From: a virus
Strand: one strand, 5' to 3'
IMG/VR virus record: IMGVR_UViG_3300037575_000058
Location: 1-34,971 of that record
Length of the DNA stretch: 34,971 bases
Below are positions 25,155-30,470 of the stretch, in pieces. The position numbers and the translations under genes are program-made. The notes below the pieces were generated by a model. The model was not told the origin of the DNA, made no database searches, and saw nothing but the letters and a program-made list of their open reading frames with translations. Each line of letters begins with the position of its first letter. Position 1 is the first letter of the stretch.

Positions 25155-25397
25155 TTAACTTAATCGTTCTAAAACTAACTGAAGTGCCTTAATATATTCA
25201 TATTTATCTTTACTTATTTCATCTTCGAGATCAACAGAATGACAACCAGCACTTTCTTCGTGAACGTGTAAGTATCTACCATCTTTTTCTATTATCCAGT
25301 TACGGTACGTGTTCCCAATCTCTTTTTCAATTAGTTTTTGAATCACCTGCTTAGGTTCTACGTCAACTTCTTGACTAAATGTCGCATATATTTTCAT
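25155..25397 (-). CDS. Small cassette-borne protein of unknown function
   Basis: 80 residues from the ATG at 25397 (MKIYATFSQEVDVEP); the frame to 25442 crosses the attC-like site and is rejected. Predicted alpha/beta: FSQEVDVEPKQVIQKLIEKEIG, then RYLHVHEESAG and YIKALQLVLERLS. Not recognised. The gene fills almost the whole space between two recombination-site-like repeats, with 9 bp before its start, the compact packing of an integron gene cassette. Confidence 0.55.
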   Translation of the reverse strand: MKIYATFSQEVDVEPKQVIQKLIEKEIGNTYRNWIIEKDGRYLHVHEESAGCHSVDLEDEISKDKYEYIKALQLVLERLS

Positions 25398-25406
25398 AAA
25401 AACTGT

Positions 25407-25529
25407 GCCTAACAAGGTGTATAAGCAATAGCCGTTAGGCATTTGAACTATTGCAGTTGTTAATAATTACGTTTCTACTTCTAATCAAAATTTATGTTCG
25501 GCTACTGCTCATACACTCGACCGTTATGC
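25407..25529. repeat. attC-like long inverted repeat 1
   Basis: Bounded by GCCTAAC (25407..25413) and GTTATGC (25523..25529), with imperfect arms GTGTATAAGCAATAGCCG (25417..25434) and CGGCTACTGCTCATACAC (25499..25516) that pair at 16 of 18 positions. Inside, an additional GTTAGGC lies at 25434..25440. Core-type ends, long imperfect arms and a variable middle are the build of integron attC sites. No integrase is present in the window. Confidence 0.55.
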
Positions 25530-25530
25530 G

Positions 25531-25956
25531 TCAGCTGAAATCCGTGCGTCTCAAACAAGTTAAAGGAATGAAGTTTGTATTTAGTATCGGCTCTCCAATA
25601 GGTTCATATCCTCTCCATCTTTCAGATGCCCAGGTATATCTTACGTTTTTCGCTATTCCAAATACAAGTCTGCCATCATAATCAACACCACACCAATCAA
25701 CTTCTGGTGGACATTGAAAAAATACACCTTGATTTAATGGCACTGGTTTCTCTTTTACATTTGGGTCGGTCTCTATAAACATTTGTTTAGCAAATCCTAT
25801 TTGTTGAGCCCAAACTTCACTTACCAAATGCTGTTTAGTGTTCTCACATATTTTTAAAAGTTTACCTAATCCCATTCGTAGATTGGCGTTTTTGTTCTGG
25901 AGCTCAATGATAATTTCAGAAGCTCTCTTGTCGCTTGATGTCGTGTCGTTTTTCAT
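25531..25956 (-). CDS. Cassette-borne protein of unknown function
   Basis: 141 residues. The N-terminal half is helical (RASEIIIELQNKNANLRMGLGKLLKICENTKQ) and the C-terminal half has VDWCGVDYDGRLVFGIAKNVRYTWASERW. No family is recognised. The gene sits between two attC-like inverted repeats, with its stop about 1 bp from one of them. Its neighbours on both sides have the same arrangement, so it probably arrived as a cassette and not as a phage core gene. Confidence 0.6.
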   Translation of the reverse strand: MKNDTTSSDKRASEIIIELQNKNANLRMGLGKLLKICENTKQHLVSEVWAQQIGFAKQMFIETDPNVKEKPVPLNQGVFFQCPPEVDWCGVDYDGRLVFGIAKNVRYTWASERWRGYEPIGEPILNTNFIPLTCLRRTDFS

Positions 25957-26001
25957 TTTACAAAAATTTAATTATTAATATTTCATTGTTAAAAGCCGAA
26001 C

Positions 26002-26099
26002 GCATAACACGGCATATAGTTAATGCGCCAAGTTAAGTTAGTGCTTTAGTTTAAGTTTCGGAATGGGCGCACTAACCATATACCCATTCCGTTGTAGGC
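26002..26099. repeat. attC-like long inverted repeat 2
   Basis: Bounded by GCATAAC (26002..26008) and GTTGTAGGC (26091..26099). Arms GGCATATAGTTAATGCGCC (26011..26029) and GGGCGCACTAACCATATACCC (26065..26085) pair imperfectly with a spacer rich in AGTTTAAG-like sequence. The ends match those of repeat 1 in type, not in full sequence, as attC sites do. The 158 bp between the two genes hold nothing else. Confidence 0.55.
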
Positions 26100-26114
26100 A
26101 ATGCAAGAATTAAG

Positions 26115-26375
26115 TTAGTACATATCACCACACTTTTTGCATACATTCCAGCCTGTTCCTGTTCCGTCAGAGTAGTCATGGTCGCACTGTTCGCTTTGCC
26201 CTACAACAGCAGGTATAGAGCAGTTTTTTACTATCTCAAGTAGTAATTTTGCCTCGTTTACTGTAATCAAAATACCTTCTTGGTAATTCCAACTTGCAGC
26301 GTCTAAATCTTCTTCGTTATCTAAGGCAAAATCTATACTGCCTTGTAGTCTTTTTGTAAGTTTTTCTATACTCAT
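26115..26375 (-). CDS. Small protein with C-terminal zinc-ribbon-like end
   Basis: 86 residues. The N-terminal part is helical (MSIEKLTKRLQGSIDFALDNEEDLDAAS) and ends in CDHDYSDGTGTGWNVCKKCGDMY, where Cys, His and the CKKC pair can bind zinc. No family is recognised. It is the outermost of three small genes linked to attC-like repeats. Upstream, CGCTAACGTGATG (26433..26421, minus) looks like another degenerate core site. Confidence 0.55.
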   Translation of the reverse strand: MSIEKLTKRLQGSIDFALDNEEDLDAASWNYQEGILITVNEAKLLLEIVKNCSIPAVVGQSEQCDHDYSDGTGTGWNVCKKCGDMY

Positions 26376-26445
26376 AATTTATCGTTATTTAATCCGTAAA
26401 AAACCGACTCCATACCTGCATCACGTTAGCGAAATTTTAAGTTTC

Positions 26446-26622
26446 CTATTCTATAATTAATTGAATTGCATATCCGTAAACACTTCTAAGACGATGAGCA
26501 TATTTATCAATTTGATCATGCTTCGATGCTGGTAGGTAGATTGTTTTTTTTTTAGCGCAAAGCTTACCCGTGCGCAAACGCCTGTGGCAATAGTATTTGT
26601 TATTTTTATTTATTGTCTTCAT
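26446..26622 (-). CDS. 58-residue basic protein behind a tRNA-like leader
   Basis: The ATG at 26622 gives MKTINKNNKYYCHRRLRTGK and ends AIQLIIE. It is very basic with RRLRTGK and a KKK run encoded by a ten-A tract. The start lies 19 nt behind a hairpin (26642..26657) that is nearly identical to the one before the transposase gene. The small size and basic charge suggest an RNA- or DNA-binding peptide. The coding call rests on open frame length and the conserved leader layout. Confidence 0.5.
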   Translation of the reverse strand: MKTINKNNKYYCHRRLRTGKLCAKKKTIYLPASKHDQIDKYAHRLRSVYGYAIQLIIE

Positions 26623-26640
26623 TTATTGTAGGATTATAAA

Positions 26641-26662
26641 AGCTCGTCTTTCCGAGCTGTCA
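26641..26662 (-). promoter_or_regulatory. Conserved hairpin before the 58-residue gene
   Basis: On the minus strand AGCTCG-GAAAGA-CGAGCT is followed by TTTTATAA, a terminator-like hairpin ending 19 nt before the ATG. The same sequence stands before the transposase ATG with two base changes that preserve pairing (C-G to T-A). Such compensation indicates selection on RNA structure, for example an attenuator. Confidence 0.65.
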
Positions 26663-26725
26663 GGGAAGGTGAAACCCAAATTAACACATGAAAAAATTTA
26701 TTACTAACTCACCTTTTTTTTTTGT

Positions 26726-26797
26726 TCCCGAGGCAGGATTCGAACCTGCATTCCAGTCCTTATATTTCTTTGCTATTACCAATTATACGACTCGGGA
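26726..26797 (-). ncRNA. tRNA-like element 1 (degenerate anticodon arm)
   Basis: 72 nt on the minus strand with a perfect 7-bp acceptor stem (TCCCGAG/CTCGGGA) and a perfect 5-bp T stem (GCAGG/CCTGC) with TTCGAAT loop. T8, A14, G18, G19 and A21 are in place, with a 3-bp D stem, and ACA follows the acceptor. Positions 27..43 form no anticodon stem and U33 is absent, so it is probably not a decoding tRNA. It could be a tRNA mimic, an RNase P/Z target or a decayed tRNA. It lies 7 bp behind an early gene and about 100 nt before the next. Confidence 0.6.
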
Positions 26798-26803
26798 TCC
26801 ACC

Positions 26804-26983
26804 TTACGATTTCCAACCGTTCGGATCTCTAACCAACCTCCACCCCTTATGACAAGGCGTGTATTTTGCACCTGCTTTTAATTGCTTTTGTTCTATTTGC
26901 TTTGCTTTGGCTAAGGTCAGTTCCGCGCCTGTTCTCTCTTCGATTTTGGCGGTTATAATGTCTATATTTGATTGATTCTTCAT
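26804..26983 (-). CDS. 59-residue early protein
   Basis: MKNQSNIDIITAKIEERTG followed by a helical AELTLAKAKQIEQKQLKAG and a C-terminal YTPCHKGWRLVRDPNGWKS. The ATG overlaps the preceding stop (TAATG), which supports translation. No family is recognised. Its stop is followed after 6 bp by the tRNA-like element. Confidence 0.55.
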   Translation of the reverse strand: MKNQSNIDIITAKIEERTGAELTLAKAKQIEQKQLKAGAKYTPCHKGWRLVRDPNGWKS

Positions 26984-27162
26984 TAGTTCTTTCGATTTTC
27001 AAAGTTCAACTCTAATGCGTTTACATAATTATAAAATGCGCGTTCTTCGTTCGGTGTCAGGTCTAAGGATGGACAAACCCATTGGTTTTCCATGTTGCGA
27101 AACATCAATTTTCCGTTTACTGTATATCTGTTATCAGATACTTTTTTGATTTCTACTGCCAT
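26983..27162 (-). CDS. 59-residue early protein
   Basis: MAVEIKKVSDNRYTVNGKLM followed by FRNMENQWVCPSLDLTPNEE and a helical AFYNYVNALELN. The gene starts 2 bp after the HTH gene and overlaps the next by TAATG. The small beta-then-helix layout is typical of phage early micro-proteins but gives no function. Confidence 0.55.
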   Translation of the reverse strand: MAVEIKKVSDNRYTVNGKLMFRNMENQWVCPSLDLTPNEERAFYNYVNALELNFENRKN

Positions 27163-27164
27163 GA

Positions 27165-27398
27165 TTAAATGTCTAATTTGTATTGATCGTTGTTAAAATT
27201 CTCCTTCAATTTATTCAGTTCTCTAGCGGCTGGTATGCCTAACCAATAATAAAAAGTACGTTTAGAAATATGGAATTCGGGTTCTATAAACTGGTAATAG
27301 ATTTCCTTTTGCGTGAGTCCGTTTTTCCATTTTTCTCTTTTTACTATTTCCTGTACTTTGACAATTCTTGTGAAATAATTCTTCTTATTATAAGCCAT
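27165..27398 (-). CDS. Small helix-turn-helix protein
   Basis: 77 residues. GLTQKEIYYQFIEPEFHISKRTFYYWLGIPA (about 27..57) reads as a helix-turn-helix with recognition helix SKRTFYYWL. Such proteins are frequent in the early operon of Bacteroidota Mu-like phages and could be regulators, for instance of late genes, though it is shorter than Mu Mor or C. The leader forms a long hairpin that pairs the start codon (27394..27455). Confidence 0.65.
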   Translation of the reverse strand: MAYNKKNYFTRIVKVQEIVKREKWKNGLTQKEIYYQFIEPEFHISKRTFYYWLGIPAARELNKLKENFNNDQYKLDI

Positions 27399-27455
27399 AC
27401 CGATTCTTTGATTATCTTTGAAGCTGCTACGTTCAAAGCTCGGTGTCGGTATGGC
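27394..27455 (-). promoter_or_regulatory. Leader hairpin sequestering the start of the HTH gene
   Basis: On the minus strand GCCATACCGA (27455..27446) pairs perfectly with TCGGTATGGC (27403..27394), and the ATG lies in the second arm. Inside it a 7-bp hairpin pairs CTTTGAA with TTCAAAG (27438..27432 and 27422..27416). Such a structure would hide the start codon until opened by a protein, a ribosome or a small RNA. On the plus strand GGCTCGGGCTTTTTTTT overlaps the outer arm. Confidence 0.6.
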
Positions 27456-27470
27456 TCGGGCTTTTTTTTA

Positions 27471-27920
27471 TTAGTTTTTACTCGGAATAGGCAAATCGTT
27501 TTTCTGGTACCAGGCTTTGTTTCCCATCTTTACTGCAGATTTGCTGAAATTCCTTTCCAATGCTCTAAATTGCTTGTGCAATAGCCCTAATTCTTCCAAA
27601 GAATACCGGTTTAAATCTTTTTTCAACACAGAGCTTTGTCTCATCCATCGATTGAACTCTACCCAGCTGTTTGGCTTTTTGATTCCGGTTCGAGTGGCAA
27701 TGGTTAGAATTGTGCTTCTTGCGTTTCTGAGGGCAATTTCCCTTTCACTATATTCAATCGGTGATTGGGTAGGGAAAAACAGGGCGTAAATACCCTCAAT
27801 CTCTGTGTCTGTCAACTCATCTATTACCGTTGTTCTATGTGTGTGAAGCCACACGGTTTGAGACAAACTAAATGAGTCAAATCTTGCCATTAAACGCTTT
27901 TTCATTACTTCTGTTTTCAT
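27471..27920 (-). CDS. Early protein, possibly GemA-like
   Basis: 149 residues. The middle has RNARSTILTIATRTGIKKPNSWVEFNRWMRQSSVL, with helices spaced like the C-terminal part of the Mu gp16/GemA family. The N-terminus has ELTDTEIEGIYALFF. GemA modulates host supercoiling and gene expression in Mu and lies in the same part of the early operon. The similarity is suggestive only, and the protein could be another DNA-binding early factor. Confidence 0.5.
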   Translation of the reverse strand: MKTEVMKKRLMARFDSFSLSQTVWLHTHRTTVIDELTDTEIEGIYALFFPTQSPIEYSEREIALRNARSTILTIATRTGIKKPNSWVEFNRWMRQSSVLKKDLNRYSLEELGLLHKQFRALERNFSKSAVKMGNKAWYQKNDLPIPSKN

Positions 27921-27921
27921 A

Positions 27922-28017
27922 CTAAAAGTGGTTTTGATTTGATAAATAAATGAAGTACAGTAAGACTCCCAAGCAAAATCCTACTGCTAATACGCCTATT
28001 GTTTCTAAGATGCTCAC
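27922..28017 (-). CDS. 31-residue membrane micro-protein
   Basis: GTG start at 28017, overlapping the DUF3164 gene stop as GTGA. The product is MSILETIGVLAVGFCLGVLL and a short end, a single membrane helix with a short polar tail. The 4-nt overlap upstream and 1-bp gap downstream support a real gene in the operon. Membrane micro-proteins in early phage operons can block superinfection or alter host membrane enzymes; no specific role is known. Confidence 0.5.
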   Translation of the reverse strand: MSILETIGVLAVGFCLGVLLYFIYLSNQNHF

Positions 28018-28649
28018 AACGATGAAAAGTTAAGTTCTACAGCTTGGTATTCTCCAGCATCATCTTTGAACCATACTCTGTAATATGTCTTAGAATCCGG
28101 GCGTGAAATGGACTGATCGATTAGGCTCATCGCTTTCTCGTATTTTTCTCGCATATCTTTTGTTTTTATGCGCTCTGTGTGCTTTTTAAGTCCTAAAATC
28201 TTACGTGTGTCAAGTTTACCTCTTGAGGTTTGAAATGCATCCTCAACAATGGAAAGAATAAAATCATCGCCCTGAATGTTGTTTCGCACCAAGTCTAAAA
28301 GAACTTCTTTTGCAGATTCCAGAGCAACATCATCAAATCGGATCAATTCGCTAACGCTTACTTCTACTTTCAAACTTCTGTCAAAATTGAAAAAGGTAAA
28401 ATTACCTTTGCCATTTAACTTCACCTCATTTGCCTCTCTGGAAGCTTCAAGGATTTCTTCAATGATGGTTTCGATCTCATGTTTAAAGCTGATAAGGCTC
28501 TCATTTATCTTCTGTGACTTCTGGAACAAGGTGAAAATCTTACGCTCTCTCAATCTTTCCAGCGGTGTGGTTCTGTTATACGGAATCTTGGTTCCGGACT
28601 CGTCGATCCAAAATTCATCTTTGGACACTTGCTTGTAATTCTTACTCAT
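28014..28649 (-). CDS. DUF3164 family protein
   Basis: 211 residues. KDEFWIDESGTKIPYNRTTPLE at the N-terminus, a helical middle and NFDRSLKVEVSVSELIRFDD, then YYRVWFKDDAGEYQAVELNFS at the end, follow the DUF3164 pattern, a family nearly confined to Mu-like phages and located downstream of MuB. Function is unknown; co-occurrence suggests a role in transposition or its control. Overlaps neighbours on both sides. Confidence 0.82.
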   Translation of the reverse strand: MSKNYKQVSKDEFWIDESGTKIPYNRTTPLERLRERKIFTLFQKSQKINESLISFKHEIETIIEEILEASREANEVKLNGKGNFTFFNFDRSLKVEVSVSELIRFDDVALESAKEVLLDLVRNNIQGDDFILSIVEDAFQTSRGKLDTRKILGLKKHTERIKTKDMREKYEKAMSLIDQSISRPDSKTYYRVWFKDDAGEYQAVELNFSSL

Positions 28650-28980
28650 TTTCAGTGATTTTTGAAGTTAATATTTGGGTTTTAAAGGATTTGTTTTTAA
28701 GCTCATAGACAGCTCCATCTTCATTTTTTATCACACAGTCAAAGTGTTCAGGCAAAAGCCTTTTAAAGGTGGTTATTTCAGCGCCGCTTAGAACTCTAGA
28801 CTTTGTTTTATAGTCTCTGATTGTTGATTTGTATAGGCGAATTCCTTTGCATTTTGATACTTCTGAAAGGGGTACTATTACTTCCCACTCTTCATTTTGC
28901 ATCATTTTAGCTTTGGTTAAGTAGTTGTAATACTGAACTACAGCAAAGTTCACATGGTTTTTTATCAGTTTTTGTATCAT
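28642..28980 (-). CDS. Early protein of unknown function
   Basis: 112 residues. Helical start (MIQKLIKNHVNFAVVQYYNYLTK), then EEWEVIVPLSEVSKCKGI and KRLLPEHFDCVIKNEDGAVY. No known family. The stop overlaps the DUF3164 start by 8 nt, and the ATG is 1 bp from the preceding stop, so translation is likely coupled. Confidence 0.6.
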   Translation of the reverse strand: MIQKLIKNHVNFAVVQYYNYLTKAKMMQNEEWEVIVPLSEVSKCKGIRLYKSTIRDYKTKSRVLSGAEITTFKRLLPEHFDCVIKNEDGAVYELKNKSFKTQILTSKITENE

Positions 28981-28981
28981 G

Positions 28982-29227
28982 TTATTTTTCTTGATTGATT
29001 ATCTTATCTAGCTTCATAAATTGCTCATAACTCAAATGAGAGAGTTCTTTTTCATCTGCATCTAGGTGAATATCCACCACCTTGTGTGAGTCACATACCG
29101 TTACTTCCAAAACTCCTTTTTTGTACACTGAATAATTCAGGTATTCTTCTTTGATTTCTTCGTGTTCATACTGGAACTCAAAGCCCGCCAAAAGCAGTTT
29201 GTTGTGTAGATTTTTTGTGTACTTCAT
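28982..29227 (-). CDS. Early protein of unknown function
   Basis: 81 residues: MKYTKNLHNKLLLAGFEFQ, then EVTVCDSHKVVDIHLDADEK and a helical SYEQFMKLDKIINQEK. Strongly acidic. No family is recognised. It is tightly packed in the operon, 1 bp from both neighbours. Confidence 0.6.
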   Translation of the reverse strand: MKYTKNLHNKLLLAGFEFQYEHEEIKEEYLNYSVYKKGVLEVTVCDSHKVVDIHLDADEKELSHLSYEQFMKLDKIINQEK

Positions 29228-29228
29228 T

Positions 29229-29402
29229 TCAAGTTTTTATGATCGTTAAACCAAGCTCTTCCAATTCTATGAGACGCGTTACGTAGTAATCTCTGTCTCT
29301 TTTCTTCAATGCGTATTCTGGGCTAATGGTAGCCTCAGCAGACTGTAGCCAGTCATTGAGTTCCTTTATTTTGTTTTCTAGCCATGCTTTATCTACTGTC
29401 AT
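29229..29402 (-). CDS. 57-residue helical early protein
   Basis: MTVDKAWLENKIKELNDWLQ, then SPEYALKKRDRDYYVTRLIE and a short end. Nearly all helical with heptad-like Leu spacing, a possible small coiled-coil dimer. The ATG directly follows the TAA of the 44-residue gene. No family is recognised. Confidence 0.55.
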   Translation of the reverse strand: MTVDKAWLENKIKELNDWLQSAEATISPEYALKKRDRDYYVTRLIELEELGLTIIKT

Positions 29403-29537
29403 TTAATTAAGATTAAAAGGGTTAAACAATTCCTGGAACTTGACAAGTGCAATGCGTCCAGAATAAACTTTTTGAATCTTGCCTGCCTTGTTCCTCAAGA
29501 CAAGCATTTTCTGACCGTTATATGTGTAGAATTCCAT
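29403..29537 (-). CDS. 44-residue early protein
   Basis: MEFYTYNGQKMLVLRNKAGK, then IQKVYSGRIALVKFQELFNP and a short end. It fits exactly between MuB and the 57-residue gene: 1 bp after the MuB stop and no gap before the next ATG. Small beta-rich product of unknown role. Confidence 0.55.
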   Translation of the reverse strand: MEFYTYNGQKMLVLRNKAGKIQKVYSGRIALVKFQELFNPFNLN

Positions 29538-29538
29538 C

Positions 29539-30468
29539 TTACTGTAGTTTTATCTTTTCTCTAATTATCACTCGTTTTAATCGACGTAAATCATCAATTA
29601 CCTTCACACTGGTAACTTCTTTGGGTCCTACTGGAATGTCTTTGTAGACAGGCTTTAAACTCTCAAAGATTTCTTTCTGGAGTGTCGTGTCCAAAACTCC
29701 ATTGATAGCGCAAATTTTGCGGACACAATCCATGGTAGCACCCATCAATCCAATGTAAGCCCGACCAAATCGACTCTCTAATTCATCAAATCCTAACCGT
29801 CGTAATCGAACGCCTCGGATTATTTTTTGCTCCAAGTGTGGCGTTCCTGCTATGATGAGACTCATTTCATCTTCACACTCATTGAATAAGTGAATAAACC
29901 AGCGCAAAGAAGATTCTTTGAGCTTGTCAGCCTCATCAATTATCAATAAGGGTTTTTGAGTGCTTCTCTTTTTGAAAAAATTCACGACTTTCATTCCTAA
30001 CTGATCTACTTTTGTGTAGCTTTTACCCGTATCTATGCCCAATGTGGTGCATAACTCCAATAGAAAGTCACGCTTTGCCCACTCTCTACTGCATATATAG
30101 AACACAGATTCGTTGGAATGTTCCTGGGCAAAGGTTTTCAAACTTGCGCTTTTCCCAATCCCCGCCTTGTCCGCTATAATCATAAATAAACTGTGGGCTT
30201 TAGCATCTGTACAGATGTTTGCTACTTTACGGTAATTGATGGTTTCAGCTATCTGCCAGCTTGCAGAACTGTACCCAAGCGCGTGTCCTACTTTTAGCCA
30301 CATTTCACCCGTAATTAACGTCCAATTCCCTTTTACCATTTGCGTAATGGTGGCTCCGGATACATCTGCCTTGGTTGCAACCTTGGCGTAACTGCCTAGC
30401 CTCTTTTTTTCTGTATGAATGTGCTGGACAATGGTTTGTTTTTGTAAATTTGTCATATCTAAAATCAT
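29539..30468 (-). CDS. MuB-like transposition target ATPase
   Basis: 309 residues. N-terminal HTH (YAKVATKADVSGATITQMVKG, about 27..47), Walker A DKAGIGKS (100..107), Walker B LLIIDEAD (174..181) and a sensor-like IIAGTP (205..210). This is the AAA+ MuB family, which coats target DNA, stimulates MuA and gives target immunity. It is 2 bp downstream of the transposase gene. The start could also be Met5 (30456). Confidence 0.9.
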   Translation of the reverse strand: MILDMTNLQKQTIVQHIHTEKKRLGSYAKVATKADVSGATITQMVKGNWTLITGEMWLKVGHALGYSSASWQIAETINYRKVANICTDAKAHSLFMIIADKAGIGKSASLKTFAQEHSNESVFYICSREWAKRDFLLELCTTLGIDTGKSYTKVDQLGMKVVNFFKKRSTQKPLLIIDEADKLKESSLRWFIHLFNECEDEMSLIIAGTPHLEQKIIRGVRLRRLGFDELESRFGRAYIGLMGATMDCVRKICAINGVLDTTLQKEIFESLKPVYKDIPVGPKEVTSVKVIDDLRRLKRVIIREKIKLQ

Positions 30469-30470
30469 TT

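Noticed and set aside
25752-25764. Another copy of the terminal core (TTTTACATTTGGG)
   Set aside because: Only partial match within a coding sequence in the cassette patch, far from the ends; probably chance.
26726-26797. Functional tRNA gene
   Set aside because: Acceptor and T arms are perfect, but no anticodon stem forms at positions 27..43 and U33 is missing, so it is called tRNA-like only.
27437-27470. Plus-strand intrinsic terminator (GGCTCGGGC plus T run)
   Set aside because: Looks good as a hairpin, but no plus-strand gene precedes it. It is mentioned with the leader hairpin instead of listed as a terminator.
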